DNA of 31,655 nt from Pleurotus ostreatus/Saccharomyces cerevisiae fusant (Eukaryota > Opisthokonta), in contig JAMQCK010000283.1 of NCBI GenBank assembly GCA_024196135.1, positions 1 through 31,655 of the forward strand, given 5' to 3'. The notes beneath the pieces were generated by a model, which saw only the letters and a program-made list of their open reading frames with translations, was not told the origin of the DNA and ran no database searches. Each line of letters starts with the position of its first letter. Position 1 is the first letter of the stretch. The translations under genes were made by a program, and so were the position numbers. This document shows, piece after piece, positions 1-11,553 of this stretch.

Positions 1-366
1 TTCATCGGCACACAGCCTCTTGCCTTTTGCGGAACATGGCCTCATCGCATTTAGGTCAGCCCAGCACGCCTCCCCATCGCCGCCGCCGTCCACGGCCTTC
101 TGCGCAGCTTCCATCGCCGCTAACCGACACATTCAGTCGCTTGTCAGGGTCGGCGTCGAAGCTGCTCGCCGTGCGCCCCCCTCCGCGCCCTCGCGCGTAA
201 GAATCAATTCATGCACAGCGCGCTTGATCCACGCCTCCGAGCGCAGCCCCTCGGCGGCGATGTCCTCCGCGTTCGAAGAATGTTCGGGACCTCGACTCGG
301 CGATGAATGCGCATACCAACGTCGAACGTTCTCCGCGCGCAAGATCAAGAGGCGAGCTTCGACAAG
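1..366 (-). other. Coding-like left edge, possible gene fragment
   Basis: On the minus strand this stretch has a GC-rich codon pattern and one frame that is open on both sides of a single TGA at 133-135. From about 366 down to 136 it contains the peptide SEAWIKRAVHELILTREGAE. After the TGA the same frame stays open to the window edge, with an ATG just after the stop. A CTGTTCTAG that could be a splice acceptor lies near 366. I could not find a donor/acceptor pair that removes the stop and keeps frame, and I recognise no domain. It may be the 3' part of a minus-strand gene running off the left edge, or chance. The interval 367-625 looks like 3' untranslated sequence of the ankyrin gene and holds nothing else I can name. 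Confidence 0.25.
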
Positions 367-625
367 ACTAGAACAGGTACAATGCGGGGGGGTCACAAAC
401 GAACAAACACAGAACAACAAGGGACACCAAAAAGTACAAGAGATACAAACAGACAGAGACGAAAAAGTCGGATGTGATGGTATGTATGGGTAGTGGTACA
501 GATGAAGGGCAGGAAAACCCGCCAATAAGAACAAACAACATAGATGTTACACAGACCCAAGGTCAGAGAAGGAACACGTACTATGAGAATCCGTCCGCAC
601 CGAAAGAAACTCCAGCCAGCTCTCC

Positions 626-3600
626 TCAGACTGGCTTCCCCTTGAACGACTGCACCCACGACTTCAGTCCACCGAACCGCTTCGTGTTCTGCGGCGTACG
701 GTCGTGCGGCGCGAACCCCATCCGCGCTAGCTTCTGCGCGCTCGCCTTGCGCGCCTCATTGTCCACGCCCTTTCCGCTGCGCCCTCCGGGCGACGCGTGC
801 GGCGCGGTCGACACGCGATAGAGCCTGGACTCCCCCAACTCCCCGTCCGTGTCTGTGTCGTTCACGTCCAGCGAGCTCACGCGGCTCAGCTGCGTCGCTA
901 CGGGGGTCACGGAAGTCTGGGGCACGCCTGCGGCGGGCGACGCAGGTGCATCCTCCTCCTGCACGGGCGAGGTAGGCGCCTCTAGCCCTTCGAGCGACGA
1001 CGTGGAGTGGCAGGTGTGGTGCAGGCGCGGATCGTCGCTCACCGTACGCAGGCGCCTACCGTTCACCGCGACTGCAAGGTCATTAGCATCCGTGTAAGAG
1101 AAGAAAAATAACAAGAACGTACTGTCCGGCATGATCGAGTGCCCTGTCGCCCCCGTGCTGGTATGCGGCCTCCGCGGCACCTTGACCATATTTTTACGAT
1201 GCCGGCGGCGCTCCGCCTTGCCCGTGCTCGACTGCCTCGTCAGGGTTGGCGACGTATGTTTGTCCGCTTCCTCGATCCAACTCCGCGCGCTGTTTGGCAT
1301 GGGGGTCGACGGAAGCATAGAAGGGGTCAGAGACGGGGATGAAGTGCCGGACATAGGGCCATGCGCGATGAGTACGCTGCCTCGACCCTCCTGCTTCTTC
1401 TCCTTCTCCTCCCGGAGGCGCCGCTCGAGGGCGAGGCTTTCGCCATACGCGGCAAGGCGCGCGCTAAGCGGAATGTCGGTGTCCGCCGCGAGGATGTCCT
1501 GTTGCGCCTTCTGCACGAGCGCCTCTGCCTGGGCATGCGACGAAATTGCGCTGAGGTCGATGCCGAGAGGGGTATGTGAGCGACGCTCATTGAGGTTCGC
1601 GATATGGTGGGCAAGGCTAGTATCGCTGGAGTGCGTGGTGAAGACGTCCATAGTAGGCGTCGTCGCACTGCCGTCGCTGTGGCTGGTAGTGCTCATGATT
1701 AATGAGGGTTCTTGACTTCCGGCGGAGCTGACGCTGCTGAGCGAGTCGCCGCGACCACGGGCACCATTACTAGCGGGAAGGGGCACGCGTAGCAAATTTG
1801 GTGAGGACGTAGCGGAATCGCTTCCAGCCGATACGGGAGGGGGGCGACTGATGCTGAAGGGGAACTCGGCGGTCGTCTCCGCGTGCTCGGGACCCGACAG
1901 CAGAACGCCAGGCGAGATCTGCGAGTCCGTAGAGTTGACGGAGAAGCCGCGCGCACGACGAGGGTCCTCGACCTCCTCCTTCTCGAAGCTCGGCTGCTTG
2001 TGGATGATCTCGCCATACGAGTCGTCTTCCTCGTCCTCCACAGCCGACGAAACATCCGCCGACGCCTCGGAGGATATCCTCGAGATAGGATTGCCCGCAC
2101 TCCCCGGCCGCTTCCCCGCCTGCGCCTTCGACCCGTGCTTCAGCGACCCCGCGCTGTTGCATCCGCGCAGCCCGAAGCGCGACGTCGAGCTGTTGTTGCT
2201 GTTGAACGACGACGTGCGCTCGCTGATGCTCGATGACGAGTCGAAGCGGAGCGCACGGATGCTCGAGCCACTCTGGCCACCGGACGACGTCCGGTTGTAC
2301 GGCCTGAGAATGCCCGGGCGCTTGACGGGCGTCTCCCGCGGGATGACCACGTCGTCGTCGAAGACCGTCCCGCTGCGATTTGGGGTGCTGCTGGCGCCCG
2401 AGGGGGACCGCGCGCGAGCCTGGGCAGTATTGCTATCAGGCTTCAGCGGGCTTCGTGATGCGCCACCCGATGGTTGCCGTTCGGTATCATCTTGCGCGGG
2501 TAGTTCGAACCTCGTACGGCTTGCACCGGAGGCCGAGCGGTCGCGGTTGCGCTGTTGCTGATCGAGGGCATTGTGAAGGTCGACAGCAGAAGGTATATTG
2601 TTGGACAGTTGGGAAGACTGAGAGTCCATTGCCGTCAAGGTACTTGCGTATGAAGCCGGCAGAGCAAGAGTGTCGCTGGCCGAGTGTGCATGGTGGGGAG
2701 GAGAAGATGATATCGGGGTATGCGAGTTCGAGTCCAAGATTGATGAAGATGCGCCGGACGAAGCGGCAGCTTGTTGTGAGCTGAAAGGGTCAGCGAAGGA
2801 AGGCGTGACGCTGCCATCACGTCGCTTATTGAGAAAGTTGCGGATTGAGTACTTGTTGCCCAGCTTGCGACCTGCACCACCGCGTCCGTAGGGTATATAT
2901 ACAGCCTGCTCAGCCTCCTGCTCAGCGTCCGTGCCCGCTGAGCGAGGGCGGCGAGAGGAGTAGTGGGAAGTGCGATGGCTAGACCGGGCAGGTGACGCAA
3001 GCCTGGGATGCTCGAGCTGTGGCAAGGACGGACGTCGGTAGTTGGGATCAAAGCCGGGGGGCGGTCCATTTTCGAGGATGGGAGATTGTGGCCCGGCATC
3101 GCTGAGCTTTCTTGGCATGGTGTCCGCCCTGCGTTCGGCTATCGAGTGCCCAGACGAGTTGGCTGCCTTCTGATACTGCTCAGACAGGCCAGATGACGAC
3201 GCCTTGAGCATGCTCAGAGCTGTGTCGATGGAGCGTTTGACCTTGAGGCGTCTGCTGCCTGAAGCGGCGTCGCCATACGGATCGGGCGTGTCTGCGCGTT
3301 CGGGGCTCTGCGTGTCTCTCCCTGTGCGGAAGTCCCTCTCCCGAAGATCCTTATCCTTGTTGCATATCCAGGAGTGGAGGAAATCGGCGCACTCGACGAA
3401 GCCGTTCTGGCGAGCAACCATTTCAGGCGTGATTCCGTGCTTGTCGGGGCGATCAGCGATGGCCCCTCGGCGAAGCAGGAGCTTGACGATGTTCATGTTG
3501 CCATTGGCGGCTGCAAAGTGGAGGGGGGTTGAGCCGGATGTTCCAATGATCACTGTGTTCTTCTCGTTGGAGTAGCGGCGGGGCAATCTACGGGAAGCGA

Positions 3601-3940
3601 GGAGGGATGAGTACTGGCGAGGCTTGAGCAGAAGGAGACTGGCCTTGGACCATTGACATCAGCACCGTGGTCGATAAGGAGCTTGACTACAGGTTCCGAG
3701 CCTCCGGCGCAAGCGGCGTGAAGAGGGAGGACACCATCGAGCACGGAGTTGACAGGTTGGCCCCTAGCGAGGGCGTACTCGACAAGTCCCATGTTGCCTG
3801 TAGCTGCGGCTGCATGCAGGCCGAAGCTAGGGACTGCGCAAGGGTCAGCGATGGGGCACGCAGGTTGAACGAGGCGACGCACACTCCGTAGTAACATTGT
3901 ATTTTGCCTCCGCCTTCGCGTTCGTCGTCCTCACGGGCAT
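626..3940 (-). CDS. Ankyrin-repeat protein with long disordered C-terminal region
   Basis: Four exons are proposed: 3883-3940, 3644-3833, 1123-3587 and 626-1071, giving 1,052 residues. The N-terminal ~150 residues hold ankyrin repeats: FGLHAAAATGNMGLVEYAL, then LPLHAACAGGSEPVVKLLIDHGADVN, then STPLHFAAANGNMNIVKLLLRRGA. Ankyrin repeats mediate protein binding; the partner is unknown. The remaining ~900 residues are Ser/Pro/Arg-rich and low in complexity, with no catalytic motif, ending in KSWVQSFKGKPV. The start was placed at 3940 (MPVRTTNAK) because its frame joins the first repeat through a GTGCGT donor and CAG acceptor; an ATG at 3897 is the alternative. Intron 2 appears to be GC-AG. Intron 3 (1072-1122, 51 nt) is in frame and stop-free, so a naive translation runs through it; its GTACGT donor, GCTAATGAC branch site and TTGCAG end argue that it is removed. 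The specific function is unknown. Confidence 0.85.
1072..1122 (-). other. In-frame stop-free intron of the ankyrin gene
   Basis: This 51-nt segment starts GTACGT, carries GCTAATGAC as a likely branch site and ends TTGCAG on the minus strand. It is exactly 17 codons without a stop. Splicing joins MPD to IAVNGRRL. If retained it would insert a short phenylalanine/leucine-rich hydrophobic segment into an otherwise polar region. Confidence 0.75.
3588..3643 (-). other. Probable GC-AG intron of the ankyrin gene
   Basis: The reading frame on the two sides joins cleanly only if the 5' splice site is AG|GCCAGT and the 3' site is CCCGTAG (56 nt). This yields GADVNGPRLPRRYSNEKN, which matches my memory of this fungal ankyrin family. 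A GT-AG alternative uses the donor GTCTCC four bases downstream with a weak GAG acceptor at the AACGAG after YSN, and would remove LPRRYSNE. I prefer GC-AG. Confidence 0.6.
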
Positions 3941-5415
3941 CTTGCAGGGGCTCTCAGATGCTTAGAGAAGATGAGAGCAAGAGCAGAGCCGGGGCACGAT
4001 AGAACTAGGTGCCGAGATGGGAAGTGTTGTGATGTATCAGTGTGCGGGGATGATGAGTTCCCCGGTTTATTGTCTTCTGCGCCACCAAGGGGAATGACGT
4101 TGGTCGCTGGATATGGGCGATGGTGGGCTGCCAGCAGATGGTGCTGGCAGACGTCGTTGGCGACGGCGGCGAAGCTGTCGACAGCGCCCGCGCGGCACGA
4201 TGGAAGCGGGAAGAAAGGAGGATTCGATGGGCGCCTGCAAACACGGGCAGAAGCAAAGCCGATCAATAGTTGCCTTTCGGACTTAGTAATGATTGAGTGA
4301 TCTCTATTTCTTCTCTTTCTTTCCATTCTTTCACTCGAACCTCCATCATCTCCGTGTCATTTCAGACATCCTCGCCCCTTCCAGCATGCTACGGTATCTA
4401 TCCCTACCCATCCGCTCCAGAACGACACTGCAAGACATTGGTCGTTTCCGCTTTTCCATGTCACTCGGTTAGCTTGTGAAAAGTCAGGCCCGCGGCGATG
4501 GCGGCGTCGATGGTCACCCCTCCCTGCCCGAAACGTCGATGATAGGTCCTCCGCTCTGATACGCCTCTCCCCAACCCGACAGCTACGTGCGGCCTACGCT
4601 TGACTCGCTCTTTATCCGCGCATGCTCCTCACTGAGGCAGCTGCAGCGTGATCTGTCGTCAAGAAATCACCCATAGATCTGCGCGACGAGGATACACGCA
4701 TGCTTGTGCAAGGCCTTCTCTTCGCTGATCTACCTATGCCTGACAACAAATGCTCTGGTCCGCGGCGATTCACGCGAAAAGCAAGCACAACATATAGACC
4801 TCATGGCAACATGACATTCTCCCGATGCCTCATTGTGAGCACCGCGCTCTTCATCAGACTCGTTGCGCGAAGCGCTGCATTATGCAGTCATCGAAGTATG
4901 GCACATGCTGCCTTACTGCCTCCCCGGTCAGACGATGCTCTCATTACCCAAATCAATCCAAGCTCTCTTCGGACGCCCCGGATATGTTCACCAAGCAGTC
5001 GATAGCCATCCGGCAAGATTCCATTCACTTCACTCGTCAACATGGGCCTTCTCTGATGAACTGCCACTGCAGCTGTCCAACGAAGTGCACCTCATGCCAG
5101 CAGGCGCAATCGGAGGTCAGATGGGCCGACCGACCTGAATTTACTGCTGATGCGCGCTCTGTAACAACCCCATGTCTCAGCAACATATCCCTTGCAATAT
5201 AATTCTGCTTTTCTTCTAATCGGGTGGAAGCGATACAGCGTCCTACTGTTGCAGTGCCTCAGGGGAACACAGACCTTGCCTCTACGCCACACACAATCAC
5301 TCTATTCGCGCAGTGATAGAACATTGCATACACGTCCCTTGCTAAGCTTAGCCTCACTGCGTCTACTAGCATGTTCGGAGAACCCTCATAAATCACTCCT
5401 CATCGCATTCATAGA
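3941..5415. other. Intergenic region, promoter of ankyrin gene
   Basis: About 1.5 kb without a credible gene. The open frames here have mixed codon use, no domain and no matching splice signals. The left part should hold the promoter and 5' untranslated region of the minus-strand ankyrin gene; the right part is 3' flank of the transcription factor. I see no repeat, tRNA or mobile element. Confidence 0.6.
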
Positions 5416-8176
5416 CTACCGGGGAGGATAACCCCGCAATACATCTGTAGACGGCGGCGCGTCGCTACCGTGAGGCGGTGCCGTGCTAGAAGAGGGCGCC
5501 GAGCTAGAAGGCGAGGGGAATGGAGGGTGTAGCGAGGTCATTGGAGGGTGCGGTGAGTTACTGGACGAGGGGTGTAGTGAAGAGCTCGAGGGCGGATGGT
5601 GTAGTGTCGAGGATGGCGTCGGGTATCCTGCTAGCGTCGGACCCGGCCCGTACGATAGGGGCGGCGGTGGATAGCTAGGTGAATGCGATTGATAGCTAGC
5701 CGGGGATGACCAGCGAGATTGTATAGCCAAGGCGTGATGCTCGAAGGAAGCGTTGGTGTAGGAGGGCCCAGGTTCGAAGGACTGCTGGCTTAGTGGAGGG
5801 GGCGGTAGCGGCGGAGGAGGCATGTTCAGTCCTGAGCCAGGCGTCTGCGCGTATGAGTCGCGTCCTGAATGAGGGGCAAACCCATGGTGCCTTGGCGAAG
5901 AGGTCGCAGTCGTTCCTCGGTCGGACGCGCCTCCCGCATGGACTGGTCCCGAAGGTACCCTCCAGCAGTCATCCTCCACCAACTTTTCCAGCGTCCACAA
6001 CGCGAGCTGCGCAGTGCCATTCGCCTGATTCCCCTGCCGCTCCACATTTTGGAACAGAGTGTACGCGCGCTCGACGACCTGCTCGTACTTCTGCGACCGC
6101 TGCTCCTCCGGCGTCTGCGTCATCATCGAGATCACCGTCACCGTCGCCTCGTACAGCAGGAACACGCTCTCGGGCACCGCCGCATCCTGCTCCTGCTTGC
6201 TGCAGTAGCAGTCGATCAGCTTCGACGCCGACTCGAGGCACTGCCGCCTGCTCTCCTCCGCCGAGTACGTGCGCCGCTTCTCGAGCGTGCCGCCCTGCAC
6301 GGGCAGCCCGCGCGTCACGAAGCCGTGGTGCAGCTTCATGCGCGCCGCGTAGTACCACACCGCGAGCGTGTGGCGCGTGGCGGCGTCGCCGTGCTGGGGC
6401 AGCCGCGCATTCCACTCCTTGAACTTCTCGTCGAGCTCGTAGACCGCGGGGCCGGGGACCAGGGACGGACTGAAGCACTGCTGAATATGTGAGGAAACGC
6501 ACGTAGAAGGCAAGTCGCTCACCCAGGTACCTTCTCCATCGCGTCTCCCATGATGAGGCACAGGCGGAGGAGGTGGCCGGTGCGCACCATGTAGGCGTCG
6601 GCGGGCTCGCACGGAAGTTCGTCGGGGAGCTTGACGTCCGAGAGGTCGATGCGGACCATCTGTGGCCGGCCAAGGACGTAGGAGTAGAGGCGGTCGAGAA
6701 TGACGAGGTTCTGGGAGGGTTGTCAGTAGGAGGTAAACGCTGCGTCCGACAACCTACCCACCACGATCTGCGCCGCAGGGCGCCTTCCTCGGCGGACATC
6801 ACCTGCCAGAGCGGCCAGTCCGGATCGCGGTGCATGCCCACGGAGACAGCGAGGCGGATGGCGGACCCGGTGAGCTTCCAGGCTTCGCTGACGTGGCCGT
6901 GTTCCGCGAGGTAGACGCTCATAAGAGACTTCGCAAAGCATCGCACAACGGCACCGTCTGCGGCGGATGCGCGTAGGCTTTCCTGCGTGGGCACGGGCTT
7001 CAGGTAGGCGGCCGAAGCCAGACGGCAAGCCTCTTGAGCTTGGTCACTATACATCTGGGTGTTGTGTGGGTAGGGCCGCAACGTTACGAGGCAGGGCGCG
7101 TCCTCCGGAATTGCTGCGAGTATGGCGAAGAGAAGCGCCAACCAGTTGGGATTTACAGCGAGCCTCTGCTGCTGCATGTGGTCGTAGGTATGGCGGAACC
7201 ATCCTTCGGGTACTCCATAACGATCGTTGACCCTCTCGAAGAAGTAGTTGACCAAGGTGTCGAGGATGTGGCGCGAGGGTATATCTTGAAGCAGGGTATG
7301 CAGTTCGGGGTGGTCGATGGGGCATTCGACGGATTTAGTGGAGTCGGCGTATACCATACGAGCCGTTGACTTGGAGCTGACCTAGGTCAGTCTCGTCAGG
7401 CGACCGCAAGCATAGCTTAACCACGAGGTCACTCACAGAGTGAAGCGCACAGAGGATACTCCCTCTTCCTATGAACTCTCCCACATGCCCGAGAGACCTC
7501 TGCGCCCAAACAAAGCTGATGGAATAGATATCATCGTCCAAAGGCCTCATATACGGCGGCGGCTTTGGCTCCTCGCGCGTCTTGCTTTGCGGGTCCTCGT
7601 CCGGAGCCCCTACCACAAACATCGGGGACGCAAAATCAGACGCGGCTGGCGTTTGCGAGCTGGACGACCAACGAGGGGACGCGTGCGCATGGGCCAGGGC
7701 GTGCATGAGCTGTTGCCGAAGATCAACCAGCTGCGCCCTCAACGTCTCGTTCTCTTGCTCCAGCACCGCATTTCTGTCGCGCAGGCCCGTCTGTTCCTGC
7801 TCGAGCTCCGCGACGCGCGCGCGCAAGCCCTGCGAGGTCGACGATTCCGCGGAGCCTGAGCCGCGACCCGGGGCTGGCCGGGCGTACGGCACAGAGAGGT
7901 ACTCGCAGGTATCCTGCACGTTGCGCTCGATGCAGAGGCCGCACGGATGTTGGCGATCGCATTTCTGTCGGAGTGCACATAGCAGTTAGCCGGGGATCGG
8001 GGGATAGGCGTGCTCGCGCTGACGCACCTGTCGCCGGTTCGTGCAGTTCGTGCAGGACACTAAAGGGCGCAAGCTTAGACGCCGCTGATCCTACTGAATG
8101 GCCGCGACTCACGGCGGGGACGGTGGCGCTTTTGCTTCGGGCGCGCTTGTTGCTGTGGTTCAGAGGAGTCTGCCAT
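5416..8176 (-). CDS. Zn2Cys6 fungal transcription factor
   Basis: Nuclear DNA-binding regulator, 829 residues in six exons: 8113-8176, 8028-8059, 7437-7964, 6758-7381, 6531-6710 and 5416-6477. Splicing exons 1-3 creates a complete GAL4-type zinc cluster near residues 24-51, with spacing C-x2-C-x6-C-x5-C-x2-C-x8-C (SCTNCTNRRQKCDRQHPC..C..C). A leucine-zipper-like coiled coil follows (RVAELEQEQTGLRDRNAVLE and onward). The middle matches the fungal-specific transcription factor domain (RRRSWWNLVILDRLYSYVLG, then LRLCLIMGDAMEK). The C-terminus is a Pro/Ser-rich tract with runs of proline, typical of an activation region. The target genes cannot be told from sequence; the neighbouring carrier gene is not an obvious target. 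The last intron ends in tandem CAGCAG acceptors, giving proteins that differ by one Gln. Confidence 0.92.
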
Positions 8177-8621
8177 TGAGGGATTTGGGGTGAAGGAGGG
8201 CGTTAGGTGAGCCTTATACGACGGTAGTGGTCAGAGGGCGCATGCGCGAGTGGCACCCGGGGTGCATGATCCAGTCCGCCCTGGTATCGTAAAGGCTGCA
8301 GAGCGGCGAAGGCAAGAAGGCGTGCGAGCGCCCAAAGAGCGCCCAAGAAGGATCAAGAAGCAGTTGCGCGAATAGAAATCGACTGTTCCGTTCCACCCGC
8401 GGACCCGGTCGATAGTAGTGATACGTCTGATGTAGTACACGGACATGTGAACCCCTGCAAAACATGCACAGTGGCCTTCAAGTCGACGCACAATAATAAC
8501 GTACACTTTACATACATTCGTGCTCCCCTGTGCGGCGTGTTCCTCGACCTTGTTCCTCGAGGGAGCAGGCGAAGCACCATATGCGACTGTGGCTTCATAT
8601 GCCTAGGTCCATGGGGCGCTG
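8177..8621. other. Intergenic region between transcription factor and carrier
   Basis: 445 bp holding the promoter and 5' untranslated region of the minus-strand transcription factor and the 3' flank of the mitochondrial carrier. No small gene, structured RNA or repeat is evident. Confidence 0.6.
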
Positions 8622-9953
8622 TCATATACCCAGCACCCGCTTCCCCGCCTGCCACACCGCAAATGAAACAGCGGTCATGGGCACCACCTTCAAATACCCG
8701 ATGCTGAGCCCAACGTAGAATCCCTTCCATCCCCGCGCACGCCAGATAGCCTGCGCCGTCTCGTCCCACCTCAGCCACCTATCGGGTTGCGTGATCCCTC
8801 CGACCTGCATCCGCCGCCGCACCACCTCGAACGGATAGGACATCGTCTGCGCAAGTGCGCCGGAGACGGCGCCGATGGAGAGGTCAGCGAGGGGCGTGGC
8901 CTGGGAACCCTTTTCGCGTGGGGGGAGGAGGTGCGCGCGTAGAAAGTCCCAGACGAGGAAAGAAGTGCCTGCGTAGGGGATCATGCCACCTGCGCGTTGG
9001 TTAGCTCGCGTTCATATGGCAGAATGGTCGTCTGCGCACCAACAGTGACGGTGAATCCCCTATAGAACTTCAAGAGGGGTAATCGGTCGAGGATGTTCTT
9101 GGGGTCAAGCCGATAGGTGCTGCCAACTGGCGCAGACGCATGCTCGGCGTATATTTGCTTGAACGCTTGGAGGAAGGATGGACGAGCGGTATAGTCTGTG
9201 GATCGTGTTTGGTATGCCATGCGCACGCGAATGACTTCTAGTGGGTATGTGAAGAAGACAGCGACAATTCCTGTAGACTGTATGAGCGACAAGGACATGG
9301 AATGCTGTGCAGAACGCACCAGATGTAGCTCCTGCAGCGAACCGCCGGAAGTTTGTCTCGCTCTCTCGCGTGGGCATCATCAACTACTCATTATTAGTAG
9401 GCGCAGGGAGAGAGGGGCGCGGCAACGCACATTCCGGATATGATCATAGGCCATGAACTTGATCGCAGCATAAGGGAATACCTGGGGAATCTCAGTAAGC
9501 CTCCAACGAGGAGCGATGATCGGCGAGACGTACGCGAATCAGGGTCGCAGAATGCCCTTGCAAGAGTCCTCTCGCGCCATTCTCCTTGTATATCTGGGTC
9601 CCCGCCTTGAACGCGCCAGTCCAGCTTCCTAAGCGCTCGTCAATCTTCGCGTACGCGCGATGACGACAGCGGACGTACCGGCGTACTTCGCAAAGTCTGG
9701 ATTCGAGGCCTGGAAGAGGATCTTCACTCTGTCTAGAGGGGCTATAACGGTCTTCGCCTGGAGTATGGTGTTTAGCGAGAGGCATTTGCGCGACGGCCGT
9801 GGAGGTACTCACAACGCATCCCGCGACGCCGCCTGCGAGACCGGAGCGGAGAACGTAGTTGAGATCGTTCTTGCGGGGCTTGTCTGCATCGTGTGTCTTG
9901 ACGGGGTAGGATGTGTCGGTGCTCTTGCGCGTTTTGGAATCATCTGAGCTCAT
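8622..9953 (-). CDS. LEU5: Mitochondrial carrier, coenzyme A transporter type
   Basis: Inner mitochondrial membrane carrier of the SLC25 family, 342 residues in seven exons: 9813-9953, 9679-9757, 9534-9628, 9431-9481, 9320-9383, 9040-9270 and 8622-8989. All junctions are GT-AG, and the 8990-9039 intron has a clear GCTAAC branch site. The three tandem carrier repeats each show the PX[DE]XX[KR] signature: PLDRVK, PLEVIR and PFEVVR. The sequence APLDRVKILFQASNPDF and the matched length resemble yeast Leu5 and human SLC25A16/SLC25A42, which are implicated in coenzyme A uptake into the matrix. That assignment rests on remembered family similarity; another SLC25 substrate cannot be excluded. The N-terminal ~35 residues are hydrophilic, with no cleavable presequence, as usual for carriers. 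Confidence 0.9.
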
Positions 9954-10401
9954 TCGTTGATGTCTGCCTCATCGAAGGAGGCGCGAAGGTCCAGGAGTAG
10001 TGGGGAGAGCGAGAGCTAAGCAGTCCAAAATGCAAGAAGCGAGCCAGCCAATACCGAGTCTCCAAAGTTCAACCAAGGGCACGCGACACCAACTAGAGAT
10101 GCGGGGAAAGACCAAGATGTGGAGGAACCCAAGGTGCGGAGGTGCAGAACACCGTCGGGAGTCCGGACCGTGTCATTGTTGTACCTGAAGTTGCACGTGA
10201 TTGCTCGAGTTAGGACACACAAATGCGCGCCTTGTCAGTGGTTGACGGGCACTACGGCCAGAGGCTGACAATCCCCCCGGAGGTCAGACGAAGTCAAAGT
10301 AGCACATACATATTCAAGTGTACATACACAGGGAGGTGATACAATCTATACAGTCTAGATACGAGCACTACTTACTACTTGATACGTTGACCACTCCGAG
10401 C
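9954..10401. other. Intergenic region, carrier promoter and MTAP 3' flank
   Basis: 448 bp between two minus-strand genes. It should contain the promoter of the carrier (right after 9953) and the 3' untranslated region of the phosphorylase (towards 10401). No coding potential, tRNA or repeat was recognised. Confidence 0.6.
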
Positions 10402-11553
10402 CTAGTCGGAGAAGTACTCCGGCAGGATGTACGCGAGCTTCGTGCGGTCCTCTTCCTTTTGCTTCTCAGAGCGCGGCATGATGGAGAGCTTCATGGTGCC
10501 GACCTCCTCGAGCAGGACAGCTTCACCTTCGCTCTTGCCAGTATCGAAGGCGGCATGTATCTCGTCGAGGATGGTGGCAGCGACGTGACGCGAGGTCTCT
10601 GCATTGGCACTGAGGGTCTTGAAGACCTCGGCAGCAGTGACGGCACCCGTGTGCGGCCTCCAAGCATCGTAGTCAGTGGCGGTGGCGACAAGGGCATAGC
10701 TGAATAAAGGTAAGTAGGAGTAGATGTGGCTCAGCACAGTTAACGCACCTCAGCTCAGCTTCACGCGCGAGCTTAGCCTCAGGAAGGACACTCATGTTGA
10801 TGAGGTCGCCTCCCCACGCGCGGTACATCAAGCTCTCCGCCCGTGTCGAGAACTGCGGCCCCTCCATGCACACAATCGTCTTCTCCGTAAACAATTTCAC
10901 CCCCCTCCCCTCCTCATCCAGCGCCTTCCGTATTCTCGGCTCCAGCCACTTCAGAAACTTGTTGCTGAACGGGTCTCCAAATGACGCATGCGCGACCACG
11001 CTCGTCTCCTGGAAGAACGACGCCGCGCGCACGCCCTTCGTGCGATCGATGATCTGGTTCGGCAGCGCGAACGAGCCTGGCGCAATCTCCTCGCGCAACG
11101 AGCCGACCGCGGAGAAGGCGAGCACGGCACGCACGCCGAGCGACTTAAGCGCGGCGATGTTCGCGCGGGCGGGGACGGCGGAGGGCGGGATGGAGTGCCC
11201 CTTGCCGTGGCGGGTGAGGAAGGCGATCTGCGTGCCCGATGGGAGGGCGCAGATGGAGATGGGCGCGCTGGGGAAGCCCCAGGGCTGGAGGGGATGGGTG
11301 AGCGGGGTTCTTGGCAGCGATCACGGGATCCTCACTGTCTCCGGGTTGACTTCCTTGCTGTGGGGGAGTCGATCAGTTCCCTTCACGGATTCGGGATTAG
11401 AGAGGACACGCACATGAAGGTCAGGTTGTCCAAGTGATACAGGCCACTTCCCCCGATGACACCGACGAGAACTAGGGAGTCGGTCAGTAAGGGGGTCGGG
11501 CGAGGGGAAGGGGGAACTCTGCACACACCATTGGTCTCCGAGTCGTCTGACAT
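10402..11553 (-). CDS. MEU1: S-methyl-5'-thioadenosine phosphorylase
   Basis: Cleaves methylthioadenosine with phosphate to adenine and methylthioribose-1-phosphate in the methionine salvage pathway, downstream of polyamine synthesis. Five exons (11529-11553, 11414-11471, 11336-11357, 10749-11284, 10402-10699) give 312 residues. Family landmarks are in order: GVIGGSGLY near the N-terminus; [26 protein letters not shown] (phosphate/substrate loop); [42 protein letters not shown]; and ATDYDAW, whose aspartates distinguish adenine-specific MTAP from purine nucleoside phosphorylase. The length fits the family. Exon 3 is only 22 nt. The start at 11553 (MSDDSETN) gives the normal cytosolic form, but the same frame is open upstream to an ATG at 11673 that adds 40 residues resembling a mitochondrial presequence. 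Confidence 0.93.

Noticed and set aside
3931..4326. 131-codon minus-strand open frame upstream of the ankyrin gene
   Set aside because: Irregular codon use, no domain, and it overlaps the likely promoter; the ankyrin start at 3940 explains the true coding part.
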